From NCBI GenBank assembly GCA_029859455.1, contig JAOUDE010000007.1, positions 1 to 22,337 of the forward strand: a stretch of DNA of 22,337 bases. Direction: 5' to 3'. Shown here one piece after another: positions 13,889 through 22,337 of this stretch (positions are counted from its first letter, which is position 1; every line of letters starts with the position of its first letter). Below the pieces are notes generated by a model. That model ran no database searches, was not told the origin of the DNA, and worked only from the letters and a program-made list of their open reading frames with translations. Source of the stretch: Ignavibacteria bacterium. GTDB taxonomy: Bacteria; Bacteroidota; Ignavibacteria; UBA10030; UBA6906. Made by a program: the position numbers and the translations under genes.

Positions 13889-15970
13889 ATGAAGAAACGG
13901 TTCGGCTTGTTTATCCTACTTACCAGCCTGCTTTCAGGAGCCCCGGAATCTCCTGCACAGTCGAAACGCCCTCTTGAATTATCTGATATGTTCAATATCC
14001 GCAGGGTCTCTCAACCCTCGGTCTCTCCTGATGGGTCACAGATTGTCTACACCGTCACCATTCCCTCGCTCGGGAGCAACAAGAACGCTTCAGACCTCTG
14101 GGTGATTTCGGCCGACGGCACAAACCGTCGTCAGCTGACCACGGACCCCGCCAATGACCGGAATGCAGCATGGTCGCCGGACGGCAGGTTGCTGGCGTTC
14201 GAATCGACACGGACGGGGATCAGCCAGATCTGGCTGATCGGACCTGACGGGGGCGAGCCGATACAGCTGACATCGATCGCCACCGGCGCGTCGGAACCGG
14301 TCTGGTCGCCTGACGGGAACAGCATCGCATTCGTCTCGGAAGTGTTTCCGGAATATTCCCGGTTGCCGTTCCGTGAAAGCAACGCTAGGAACGCCGAAAG
14401 ACTCGATAGTCTTGAAAACGGCATTGTGAAGGCAAAGGTGATCACCGGATTGCTGTACCGGCACTGGGACAGCTGGGTCGACGGGAAGCGGAAGCATATT
14501 TTCGTCCAGCCGATCGATGGAGGGGATCCGAGAGATGTCACGCCGGGGAACCGGGATGCTGTGCCGACCTCCTCCACATTCTCCTCCGGAATCGACTTCG
14601 CCTTCTCTCCCGACGGGACGGAGATTGCGTACACAGCCACTCCGGCCAACACACAGGAGGAGGCCTGGAGTACGAACCACGATATTTACACAGTACCGGT
14701 CACGGGAGGAACACCGAAGCAGCTGACACAGAACCGCGCGGCCGACGGCTTCCCGCGCTACTCTCCGGACGGCAGGTTTCTTGCGTACAGGGCACAATCG
14801 GTCCCCGGGTTCGAAGCGGATCGCTGGCAGTTGATGATTTATGACCGTGAGACAGGAACCCTTCGGAGCCTCACTGCCAGCCTCGATGCTTCAGTTGATT
14901 CTCCTGTCTGGGATCCCACCGGGACACGGTTGTATTTTGAAGCCCAGCACGAGGGGGAACTCCCGCTTTATGCGGTGGGGCTCGACGGATCGATCGAAAT
15001 GCTGATCCAGAAAGGCGCGTCGGGCAGCGTCAGCCTTCCCGGGAACGGCTCGATGCTCGTCTTCGAGCACCGCAGCGCCGTTCGCCCATCCGAGGTATTT
15101 GCGATCGGGCCGAGCCTCGGGATCCCGCGTCAGATCACAGCCGAGAACGATGAGCTGTTTTCCGCGATCGACATCCCGCCGCCTGAGGGTGTCTGGTTCG
15201 ATGGCGCCGGCGGCCAACCGATCCAGGCCTGGGTGTTCAAGCCTGCCGGCATGGCGGAGGGAAAACGTTATCCGTTCGTATACATGGTTCATGGCGGACC
15301 TCAGGGAGCGTGGCTGAATTCCTGGTCATACCGATGGAACCCGGCTCTCTGGGCGGCGCAGGGATACGTTGTCATGGCCCCGAACCCCCGCGGCAGTACC
15401 GGGTTTGGCCAGGATTTCACCAACGAGATCAGCGGCGACTGGGGCGGAAAGGTCTTTGAAGATCTGATGAAGGGCCTCGATTATGCCGAGACACTCCCGT
15501 ATGTCGACCCCGACAACAAGGCCGCCGCGGGGGCATCGTATGGCGGCTATATGATGAACTGGTTCCAGGGCCATGCCGGTGATCGATTCAGGACCCTGGT
15601 TACTCATTGCGGCGTGTACAACTTTTACAGTATGTACGGAACCACGGAAGAGTTGTGGTTCGATGAATGGGATCACGGCGGCACCCCCTGGGATGCCCCC
15701 GAGGGTTATGAACGGTTTTCCCCACACAAATACGCGAAGAATTTCAACACGCCGAACCTTGTCATCCATAACGAGCTCGACTACCGGGTTCCGTTCAGTG
15801 AGGGGATGCAGCTGTTCACTACCCTCCAACGAAAGGGGATCCCATCGAAGTTGCTCTACTTTCCGGATGAAGGGCACTGGGTGAACAAACCCGCCAATAG
15901 TAAACTGTGGCACACCACCGTTTTCGAATGGCTCGGCTCGTATCTTTCAAAGGGAGACATCATTCCGTAA
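13889..15970 (+). CDS. Secreted S9-family peptidase (DPP/acylaminoacyl-peptidase type)
   Basis: This 693-residue serine peptidase of the prolyl-oligopeptidase family probably removes short N-terminal peptides in the periplasm. A signal peptide (MKKRFGLFILLTSLLSGAPESPAQ) precedes a WD40-like beta-propeller at about 40-410, with PD40 repeats such as PSVSPDGSQIVYTV and AAWSPDGRLLAFES. The alpha/beta-hydrolase domain begins near 440 and includes YMVHGGPQGAW. The catalytic triad reads Ser550 in GASYGGYM, Asp631 in HNELDYRVP and His663 in DEGHWV, all intact. The start at 13889 is preferred because AAAGG lies five bases upstream and a signal peptide begins there. In-frame ATGs at 13820 and 13838 would add a charged N-terminus, the latter overlapping the dcd stop. 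It is likely co-transcribed with dcd. Confidence 0.93.
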   Translation: MKKRFGLFILLTSLLSGAPESPAQSKRPLELSDMFNIRRVSQPSVSPDGSQIVYTVTIPSLGSNKNASDLWVISADGTNRRQLTTDPANDRNAAWSPDGRLLAFESTRTGISQIWLIGPDGGEPIQLTSIATGASEPVWSPDGNSIAFVSEVFPEYSRLPFRESNARNAERLDSLENGIVKAKVITGLLYRHWDSWVDGKRKHIFVQPIDGGDPRDVTPGNRDAVPTSSTFSSGIDFAFSPDGTEIAYTATPANTQEEAWSTNHDIYTVPVTGGTPKQLTQNRAADGFPRYSPDGRFLAYRAQSVPGFEADRWQLMIYDRETGTLRSLTASLDASVDSPVWDPTGTRLYFEAQHEGELPLYAVGLDGSIEMLIQKGASGSVSLPGNGSMLVFEHRSAVRPSEVFAIGPSLGIPRQITAENDELFSAIDIPPPEGVWFDGAGGQPIQAWVFKPAGMAEGKRYPFVYMVHGGPQGAWLNSWSYRWNPALWAAQGYVVMAPNPRGSTGFGQDFTNEISGDWGGKVFEDLMKGLDYAETLPYVDPDNKAAAGASYGGYMMNWFQGHAGDRFRTLVTHCGVYNFYSMYGTTEELWFDEWDHGGTPWDAPEGYERFSPHKYAKNFNTPNLVIHNELDYRVPFSEGMQLFTTLQRKGIPSKLLYFPDEGHWVNKPANSKLWHTTVFEWLGSYLSKGDIIP

Positions 15971-15995
15971 ACGCTGTACACTTAAGGAACCAGGA

Positions 15996-16022
15996 CGCCG
16001 GGGTCAGGAAGTCGAACCGGCG
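15996..16022 (+). repeat. Small inverted repeat in the pckG leader
   Basis: CGCCGG (15996-16001) and CCGGCG (16017-16022) are perfect 6-bp inverted arms around 15 bases, in the 71-bp gap between the S9 gene and pckG and just before the AGGAG Shine-Dalgarno (16029-16033). It may be chance or a small leader hairpin. Confidence 0.25.
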
Positions 16023-16041
16023 AAATGCAGGAGAGAACTGA

Positions 16042-17865
16042 ATGACACCAACAAAAAACGCAACACTTCTTAAATGGGTGAAGGAAACCGAAAAGCTCTG
16101 TCAGCCGGCCTCCGTGTACTGGTGTGACGGCTCGGAAGAAGAGTACGACCGTCTTTGCGGCGAGCTTGTTACATCCGGGACGTTTCGAAAGCTTAACGAA
16201 CAGAAGAGGCCCAACAGCTACCTCGCGCTGTCCGACCCCAGCGATGTCGCGCGTGTGGAGGACAGGACGTTTATCTGCAGTGCCCGCAGGCAGGATGCCG
16301 GGCCGACGAACAACTGGATGCCGCCGGCAGAGATGAAACAGAAGTTGACGAAGCTGTTCAAAGGGTGCATGAAGGGAAGGACCATGTATGTTATTCCGTT
16401 CAGCATGGGTCCGCTCGGCTCTCCCATCTCTCATATCGGCGTGGAGATTACGGACTCGCCGTACGTCGTCGTCAACATGAAGATCATGACCAGAATGGGG
16501 AAGAAGGTCCTCGATCTCCTCGGCGACGGAAATTTCATCCCGTGCCTCCATTCGGTCGGGATGCCGCTTGACCCCGGCGTCAAGGATGTGCCATGGCCGT
16601 GCAACAAGGATCAGAAATACATCGTTCACTTCCCTGAAGAACGTTCCATCTGGTCGTTCGGGAGCGGGTACGGCGGAAACGCATTGCTTGGAAAGAAATG
16701 TTTTGCCCTTCGCATCGCATCTGTCATGGCGCGGGACGAGGGATGGCTGGCCGAACACATGCTGATACTCGGCGTTGAGGATCCGGCTGGAGAGAAGACG
16801 TATATCGCCGCGGCATTTCCGAGTGCGTGCGGGAAAACAAATTTCGCGATGCTGATTCCGCCAAAAGCCCTGGCCGGATACAAGGTGACCACCGTTGGTG
16901 ATGATATCGCCTGGATCAAGGAAGGACCGCACGGCCGTTTGTATGCGATCAACCCTGAGGCGGGATACTTCGGGGTCGCCCCGGGTACGTCGGAACACTC
17001 CAATCCGAATGCGATGGCGAGCATCCGCGCGAATACGATCTTCACGAACGTGGCGCTGACCCCGGATGGCGACGTCTGGTGGGAAGGTATGACGAAGGAG
17101 CCGCCGGCGAAGCTGACCGACTGGAAGGGGAAGGAATGGACGCCGGCATCCCGAACTCCGGCTGCTCACCCGAACGCGCGGTTCACAGCACCGGCACATC
17201 AAAACCCGGTGATCGATCCAAAATGGGAAGATCCCGCGGGAGTCCCGATCAGCGCGTTTGTGTTCGGGGGGCGCCGCAGCACCGTAGTACCGCTCGTGTA
17301 CCAGGCCGCAAACTGGAACTTCGGTGTGTATCTCGCTGCCACGATGGGATCCGAAACCACGGCCGCTGCGACCGGAGCCGTGGGAACCGTGCGCCGCGAT
17401 CCAATGGCGATGCTGCCGTTTGCGGGCTACCATATGGCCGACTACTTCAACCACTGGCTGCAGTTTGGCAGAGGCCTCCACGATCCGCCCCGTATCTTCG
17501 GAGTCAACTGGTTCAGAAAGGATGAAAAGGGAAAATTCCTCTGGCCGGGATTCGGAGAGAACATGCGCGTTCTCGACTGGATTGTCCGGCGTGTTCACGG
17601 AAAGGCGTATGCGATCGAGAGTCCCCTCGGATGGATGCCGCGGCATGCCGCGATCAACTGGGACGGGCTCGAAGAGTTCACCGAAGAGGATTTTCACAAG
17701 TTGATGGAGGTCGACAGCGAATCCTGGAAGGAAGAGATTCTGTCTCACGAAACGCTGTTCTCCAAAATGCGCGATAGGCTCCCCCGGGAGTTCACATTCA
17801 TGCGCGAGCTGATCCTGTCAGCTCTCTGGCGATCCCCGGAAAAGTGGGACATCACGGACGACTAG
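16042..17865 (+). CDS. pckG: Phosphoenolpyruvate carboxykinase (GTP)
   Basis: This 607-residue cytoplasmic enzyme interconverts oxaloacetate plus GTP with phosphoenolpyruvate, CO2 and GDP, the entry step of gluconeogenesis. Length and motifs identify the GTP-dependent class rather than the ATP type. The P-loop is FPSACGKTN, with the hyper-reactive Cys263, Lys265 and Thr266. The kinase-2 metal motif is GDDIAW with Asp287 and Asp288. Other family blocks are MYVIPFSMGP near 115, VFGGRRSTVVPLVYQA near 410 and FRKDEKGKFLWPGFGENMRVLDWI near 490. An AGGAG lies eight bases before the ATG. It follows the S9 gene by 71 bp and overlaps the next gene by 22 bp. In a peptide-using organism it would draw carbon from amino-acid breakdown into sugars. 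Confidence 0.98.
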   Translation: MTPTKNATLLKWVKETEKLCQPASVYWCDGSEEEYDRLCGELVTSGTFRKLNEQKRPNSYLALSDPSDVARVEDRTFICSARRQDAGPTNNWMPPAEMKQKLTKLFKGCMKGRTMYVIPFSMGPLGSPISHIGVEITDSPYVVVNMKIMTRMGKKVLDLLGDGNFIPCLHSVGMPLDPGVKDVPWPCNKDQKYIVHFPEERSIWSFGSGYGGNALLGKKCFALRIASVMARDEGWLAEHMLILGVEDPAGEKTYIAAAFPSACGKTNFAMLIPPKALAGYKVTTVGDDIAWIKEGPHGRLYAINPEAGYFGVAPGTSEHSNPNAMASIRANTIFTNVALTPDGDVWWEGMTKEPPAKLTDWKGKEWTPASRTPAAHPNARFTAPAHQNPVIDPKWEDPAGVPISAFVFGGRRSTVVPLVYQAANWNFGVYLAATMGSETTAAATGAVGTVRRDPMAMLPFAGYHMADYFNHWLQFGRGLHDPPRIFGVNWFRKDEKGKFLWPGFGENMRVLDWIVRRVHGKAYAIESPLGWMPRHAAINWDGLEEFTEEDFHKLMEVDSESWKEEILSHETLFSKMRDRLPREFTFMRELILSALWRSPEKWDITDD

Positions 17866-18431
17866 CGGACGAGTCGCACATCGCGACCGCAGGCTCGTCA
17901 ACTCTTGTTCTCCTCCGCGACGACATCACGCTACAGAACACCGATGCGATCGTCAACGCAGCGAACTCCGGCCTTCTCGGAGGAGGGGGCGTTGATGGTG
18001 CCATCCACCGCGCCGGCGGACCGGAGATTCTCCGCCAGTGCAGGGAGATACGAGCAGGAAGTGGAAGATGCCCTCCCGGTGCGGCGGTCATCACGGGCGG
18101 AGGTAATCTGCCGGCACGGTTTGTCATTCACGCCGTCGGACCGGTGTGGCACGGCGGCTCGGCGAATGAGCGGGAGATCCTCAGGAAGACGTACGATGCC
18201 TGCCTTACCCTGGCTCTCAGCAACGACATCCGGTCTCTCTCGTTTCCATCGATCAGCACAGGAGCGTACCGCTTCCCCGCTGAGGAGGCCGCCCGGATTG
18301 CCTTCGTCACTGTGAGGCAGCGGATCGAACCATTATCAGAGCCGATGGAGATCAGGTTCATCGTGTTCAGCGAATATGATGAACAGATCTACCGTCAGCT
18401 GTTTGCAGAGTACTCATCTCAAACCAACTAA
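17844..18431 (+). CDS. Macro-domain ADP-ribose hydrolase/deacetylase
   Basis: This 195-residue protein is a macro domain of the MacroD/YmdB type. Enzymes of this group remove acetyl from O-acetyl-ADP-ribose or ADP-ribose from proteins. The diagnostic stretch DAIVNAANSGLLGGGGVDGAIHRAGG gives Asn38, Asn41 and the glycine loop at 46-50 with Asp52. The second loop, FPSISTGAYRFP, binds the phosphates. GGNLPARFVIHAVGPVW matches the central strand. The only suitable start in this frame is GTG at 17844, inside the last codons of pckG, so the two genes overlap by 22 bp and translation is probably coupled. The first 18 or so residues precede the usual domain start. Substrate specificity cannot be told by eye. 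Confidence 0.92.
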   Translation: MGHHGRLADESHIATAGSSTLVLLRDDITLQNTDAIVNAANSGLLGGGGVDGAIHRAGGPEILRQCREIRAGSGRCPPGAAVITGGGNLPARFVIHAVGPVWHGGSANEREILRKTYDACLTLALSNDIRSLSFPSISTGAYRFPAEEAARIAFVTVRQRIEPLSEPMEIRFIVFSEYDEQIYRQLFAEYSSQTN

Positions 18432-18465
18432 CCCAACACCTGAACTCCACCCGGAGGAATCACCC

Positions 18466-21400
18466 ATGAGTCTTACCTTCCTTCATCGAACCGCCGTGTG
18501 CCTCATCCTGAGCCTCGCGTCGCTCCCTGCTCTGACACAAACTGCTCCACCGGACGGATTGCGCGACAGGACGCCGGACATTCATGCATTCGTCAACGCC
18601 CGGATTGTGACCAGCCCCGGAAAGGTCATCGAGAACGGAACAATGGTAATCCGCGATGGGATCATCGAATCTGTCGGTACAGGAGAACCGCCGGCCGGTG
18701 CCCCTGTGCGGGACCTGACCGGTCTTACCATCTACCCCGGCCTGATCGATATGTTCACTGACTACGGATTCCCAAAGGCGGCTCAGGGACGGGACGGAGA
18801 TGACGGTGCCGGACAGAAAGCGAAGGAGACAGCGTCCGGTGCTCTCCACTGGAACAGCCAGGTGATGGCACAACGGAATGCGTCCTCACTGTTCCGTCCG
18901 GATGAAAAATCAGCGGAAAAACTTCGCTCGCAGGGAATTACAGCTGCGCTTGCGGTCCCGAACCAGGGGATCTTCCGTGGAACGAGCGCGCTTGTCCACA
19001 CGGGTGAAGGCACGGCCAACGAGCTGATTGTTCGGTCAAAGGTGGCCCATCATATAACATTCGAGCGTGACAGGGGTGCCGACGGCTACCCCAATTCACT
19101 CATGGGGGCAATCGCCCTGATCCGCCAAACGATGATCGATGCTGACTGGTATGCCCGGGCACAGGCTGCCTACGCTTCCGACCCGTCACTGTCGAGACCG
19201 GAGCAGGATGAGGCACTCGCCTCTCTCGGTGACATCCTGATCGGTTCTCTGCCGGTGATCTTCGAAACAGGAAATGACCGGGATTTCTTCCGTGCAAACA
19301 CGATCGCGCAGGAATTCGGTTTCGACCTGATCGTGCGCGGAAGCGGGCACGAATACAAACGACTCGAAGCGGTCGCGGCAACAGGAAGGTCTGTCATTCT
19401 TCCCCTCAATTTTCCGAAAGCCCCCGATGTCAGGACCCCCGAGTCAGCTCTGGAGGTTTCGCTGGAGGAACTCCGCCACTGGGACGAAGCGCCGGAGAAT
19501 CCCGGGAGGCTTCAGAATGCCCGGGTGCCGATCGCCCTGACAGCATCCGAATTGAAAGATGCCGGCTCCTTCCTCAGTGCCGTGCGGACAGCGGTCAAAC
19601 GGGGGCTCCCGGAGGAAGCGGCCCTGTCGGCGCTCACCTCCACGCCAGCCCGGCTCTGCGGAGTCTGGAAACAACTGGGCTCGCTTTCAAAGGGGAAGAT
19701 CGCTGATTTCGTTGTCACAGACGGAAATCTGTTCCATGAAAAAACAAAGATCCGCGAAACGTGGATCGACGGCAGGCGTTATGAAGTCACTCCCGTCCCT
19801 TCCGCGGATCTCAGAGGAATGTGGGACGTATCGATTGCCGGAGAGGCCGGGACAAAAGCTGTTTCGCTGAAAGGCGAACCGGATAAACTGAAAGGATCGG
19901 TCGAATGGAACGGTGACCTGAAACTGGCGGATATCGATCTTTCCGGTTTCCGTCTCAGCTTTTCCGTGCCGGGTGATTCGGTGGGAAAACCGGGCGCCAT
20001 CCGAATGGGTGCGGTTGTCAGCAACGATACCATGGAAGGAACCGGTGAATGGCCCGACGGTTCCGGCTTCGCCTGGTCAGGAACTCGCACAGGGCCGTAT
20101 ACTCCGGAACCGGATACGACGAAGGCGGTCGGGCCGGTCAAGGCATCATTTCCGCCTGTCTATCCGCCAGGCGCGTTCGGACGTGCATCCATTCCTCCTC
20201 AATCGGACGTGCTTGTCAGGAACGCAACAATCTGGACCTGCGGACCGGATGGACGCCTCGAGAATGCCGACCTCCTGGTGAGGGACGGAACGATCAGGGC
20301 GATTGGAAGGAACCTGGATACGCCGTCCGGCGTAATGGTGATCGATGGCACCGGCAGGCATGTAACCCCCGGACTCATCGATGCACACTCGCACATGGCC
20401 GCCGATGCGATTAACGAGGCAGGGCAGGCGATTACGGCGGAGGTCCGGATTGGTGATGTACTCGATGCAGACGACATCAGCATCTACCGGGCCCTCGCAG
20501 GGGGTCTCACCACCGCCCATATCCTGCATGGTTCGGCCAACCCGATCGGGGGCCAGTCACAGCTTATCAAGCTCCGGTGGGGTGTGCTCCCCGAGCAATT
20601 GAAGTTCGAGAATGCACCCCCGACGATCAAGTTCGCCCTCGGCGAGAATGTCAAGCAGTCGAACTGGGGAGAGAAGTTTACGACACGGTACCCCCAGACC
20701 CGGATGGGCGTCGAGCAGATCATGCGTGACGAATTCAACGCGGCCCTCGCGTACGAGAAGGCGATGTCAGACAAGTCCGGAATCCCGGCGCGGCGTGACC
20801 TTGAACTGGACGCGATCCTCGAGATCATCCACGGCAAGCGGTTCGTGCATTGTCATTCGTACCGGCAGGATGAAATCCTTGCCACGATGCGGGTTGCCGA
20901 GGATTTCGGCTTCAGAATTCGTGTCTTCCAGCACATCCTCGAAGGTTACAAAGTGGCAGACATCATGGCCGAACATGGCGCAGGAGGATCGACATTCTCC
21001 GACTGGTGGGCTTACAAGTTCGAAGTGTACGATGCGATCCCGTACAACGGGGCGCTCATGCACAACGAGGGCGTTCTTGTTTCATACAATTCTGACAGCA
21101 ATGAACTTGCCCGTCGGTTGAACACCGAAGCGGCAAAGGCAGTCAAATGGGGCGGGCTGACAGAAGAGGAAGCGCTCAGGTTTGTAACGATCAATCCGGC
21201 CCGACAGCTCTTCATCGATGACCGGGTCGGATCACTGGAAGAAGGGAAGGATGCCGATTTCGCAATCTGGAATGGAAACCCTCTTTCGACCTATACCCGG
21301 TGTGAGCAGACCTGGGTGGACGGACGGAAGTTCTTCGACAGAGAGGAAGACCGGAAAATGAACACGGAGGTTACACACCAACGCGCGGTGCTGATTCAGA

Positions 21401-21507
21401 AAGTTCTTGCATCGGGCGATTCCGGCAAAGGCGGGGGAAAGAAGTCCGGAGGGACTGACACAGGCGATCACCCCTATTCCTGTACCGACTTTGAAGGAGG
21501 GCACTGA
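18466..21507 (+). CDS. Secreted tandem amidohydrolase (two domains, first lacking HxH)
   Basis: This 1013-residue protein joins two amidohydrolase-superfamily domains. A signal peptide covers about 1-25. Domain 1 (about 40-450) begins with the usual composite strand region (FVNARIVTSPGKVIENGTMVIRDG) but where HxH is expected it reads YPGLIDMFTDYG, so it lacks that metal site. A beta-rich segment fills about 450-560. Domain 2 (about 580-965) keeps LIDAHSHM with His641 and His643, HCHSY with His795 and His797, His823 in FQHILEG and Asp877 in SYNSDSNE, as expected for a metal-dependent hydrolase of the imidazolonepropionase-like group. The tail is Gly/Lys-rich. GGAGG lies eight bases before the ATG at 18466; an upstream in-frame ATG would intrude into the macro gene and is unlikely. 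The substrate is unknown, possibly small peptides or acyl amino acids. Confidence 0.9.
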   Translation: MSLTFLHRTAVCLILSLASLPALTQTAPPDGLRDRTPDIHAFVNARIVTSPGKVIENGTMVIRDGIIESVGTGEPPAGAPVRDLTGLTIYPGLIDMFTDYGFPKAAQGRDGDDGAGQKAKETASGALHWNSQVMAQRNASSLFRPDEKSAEKLRSQGITAALAVPNQGIFRGTSALVHTGEGTANELIVRSKVAHHITFERDRGADGYPNSLMGAIALIRQTMIDADWYARAQAAYASDPSLSRPEQDEALASLGDILIGSLPVIFETGNDRDFFRANTIAQEFGFDLIVRGSGHEYKRLEAVAATGRSVILPLNFPKAPDVRTPESALEVSLEELRHWDEAPENPGRLQNARVPIALTASELKDAGSFLSAVRTAVKRGLPEEAALSALTSTPARLCGVWKQLGSLSKGKIADFVVTDGNLFHEKTKIRETWIDGRRYEVTPVPSADLRGMWDVSIAGEAGTKAVSLKGEPDKLKGSVEWNGDLKLADIDLSGFRLSFSVPGDSVGKPGAIRMGAVVSNDTMEGTGEWPDGSGFAWSGTRTGPYTPEPDTTKAVGPVKASFPPVYPPGAFGRASIPPQSDVLVRNATIWTCGPDGRLENADLLVRDGTIRAIGRNLDTPSGVMVIDGTGRHVTPGLIDAHSHMAADAINEAGQAITAEVRIGDVLDADDISIYRALAGGLTTAHILHGSANPIGGQSQLIKLRWGVLPEQLKFENAPPTIKFALGENVKQSNWGEKFTTRYPQTRMGVEQIMRDEFNAALAYEKAMSDKSGIPARRDLELDAILEIIHGKRFVHCHSYRQDEILATMRVAEDFGFRIRVFQHILEGYKVADIMAEHGAGGSTFSDWWAYKFEVYDAIPYNGALMHNEGVLVSYNSDSNELARRLNTEAAKAVKWGGLTEEEALRFVTINPARQLFIDDRVGSLEEGKDADFAIWNGNPLSTYTRCEQTWVDGRKFFDREEDRKMNTEVTHQRAVLIQKVLASGDSGKGGGKKSGGTDTGDHPYSCTDFEGGH

Positions 21508-21508
21508 A

Positions 21509-22337
21509 ATGAAATCATCACGATGGTTTGGCCTCGCCCTTGCCGGCATTCTCGCTTCCGTTCCCCTCGCAGCCTCTGATCAGATTCCTGCGAAGAAGCA
21601 GGACCACCCGATCGCTTTGACCGGTGCCACCATTTACCCGGTGTCAGGTCCGGCGATTCCCAACGGTTCGATCCTCTTCGATAAAGGGGTCATCGTTGCT
21701 GTCGGCTCGTCGATCCCGTACCCCGAAGGGACCGAGGTTATCGATATCACAGGGAAGCACGTGTTCCCCGGACTGATCAGTTCGGACACGGAGATCGGGC
21801 TGGTGGAAATAGGCGCCGTGCGGGCCACCAGAGATCAGTCGGAAACGGGACGGATCAACCCGAACGTCCGTGCGCAGGCAGCCTTCAATCCGGAATCAGA
21901 GATCATTCCTGTAACCCGTGCGAACGGAATCACGATGTTCGTCACAGCCCCGTCAGGCGGGTTGATTTCCGGAACATCCGCAATCATGCTGTCCGACGGA
22001 TGGACCTGGGAAGATATGACATTCAAAGCCCCGGCCGCCCTGGTGGTCAACTGGCCGCGGATGACGATCAGTACAGCGCCCTGGATTCGCCAGTCCGAAG
22101 AGGAACAGAAAAAGGAGATCGCAAAGCAGCTGGAGGAGCTGAATGAGGCGCTTCGGGATGCCAGATCCTACAAACAGGCCAGGGAGGCCGACGCGAAACT
22201 GCCTGTCGATATTCGCTGGGAGGCGATGCTCCCGTTTCTGGCCGGGGATGCACCGGTCATGATCTTAGCAAACGAGATCCAGCAGATTCAGGCTGCGGTC
22301 GCGTGGGGTGCAGCAGAGGGTCTCCGGATTATCATAG
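21509..22337 (+). CDS. Secreted amidohydrolase-like protein, start only
   Basis: The first 276 codons of a further amidohydrolase-like protein are present and the rest is outside the window. A signal peptide (MKSSRWFGLALAGILASVPLAAS) leads into the composite domain TGATIYPVSGPAIPNGSILFDKGVIVAVG. VFPGLISSDTEIGLVEIGAVRATRD follows. The HxH site expected after FPGLI is absent, as in domain 1 of the preceding gene. A charged coiled segment EEEQKKEIAKQLEELNEALRDA lies near 198-219. The ATG follows the previous stop by one base and has AGGAGG eight bases upstream, a strong ribosome site, so the two genes form an operon and perhaps a two-protein complex. Adjacent pairs of a long and a short amidohydrolase are, to my knowledge, found in several bacterial phyla. 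Confidence 0.88.
   Translation, partial: MKSSRWFGLALAGILASVPLAASDQIPAKKQDHPIALTGATIYPVSGPAIPNGSILFDKGVIVAVGSSIPYPEGTEVIDITGKHVFPGLISSDTEIGLVEIGAVRATRDQSETGRINPNVRAQAAFNPESEIIPVTRANGITMFVTAPSGGLISGTSAIMLSDGWTWEDMTFKAPAALVVNWPRMTISTAPWIRQSEEEQKKEIAKQLEELNEALRDARSYKQAREADAKLPVDIRWEAMLPFLAGDAPVMILANEIQQIQAAVAWGAAEGLRIII

Noticed and set aside
18376..18465. Earlier in-frame start of the tandem amidohydrolase
   Set aside because: It falls within the macro gene and lacks the GGAGG site and signal peptide that support 18466.

Overview
The window looks like chromosomal DNA from a moderately GC-rich member of the Bacteroidota/FCB group. Three things support this: a DUF5686-type outer-membrane protein with an N-terminal carboxypeptidase-regulatory-like domain, the relic of a secreted protein ending in a type IX secretion (T9SS)-like C-terminal sorting domain, and several secreted peptidase and amidohydrolase families common in that group. 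The species cannot be named. I saw no rRNA, tRNA, CRISPR array, prophage or intact insertion sequence.

Layout. (1) 1-2836, minus: a tricorn-type S41 peptidase whose C-terminus runs off the window. (2) 3068-5160, plus: a divergent OmpR-family response regulator and HAMP histidine kinase overlapping by 4 bp. The intergenic region carries the same 9-bp motif in inverted orientation near both putative -10 regions. (3) 5253-5879, plus: a four-helix membrane protein with a four-cysteine CxxC/CPxC tail, behind a leader packed with small palindromes. (4) 5897-6846: a decayed zone with two convergent gene relics, an internally deleted YCF48-like/T9SS secreted protein (plus) and the N-terminal fifth of an L,D-transpeptidase (minus), separated by two GC-rich inverted repeats. 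(5) 6868-9770, minus: the three-gene operon pntAA-pntAB-pntB for proton-translocating transhydrogenase, with a recognisable promoter and a 20-bp palindrome upstream. (6) 10036-13071, minus: a small secreted protein of unknown function and the DUF5686 protein, with a hairpin-forming CGCAAAG-repeat element between them. (7) 13302 to the window end, plus: dcd, a secreted S9 peptidase, GTP-dependent PEP carboxykinase, a macro-domain protein overlapping the PEPCK gene, and two secreted amidohydrolase genes, tightly spaced and probably co-transcribed in part.

Functional picture. The genes suit a peptide-consuming heterotroph. Secreted or periplasmic tricorn, S9 and amidohydrolase proteins could process peptides; PEPCK would feed carbon from amino acids into gluconeogenesis; transhydrogenase would balance NADH and NADPH. 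This linkage is inferred from gene content. Most genes belong to known families. The least explained items are the shared divergent motif, the palindrome-rich leader, the CGCAAAG element, the PEPCK-macro overlap and the collapsed gene pair.
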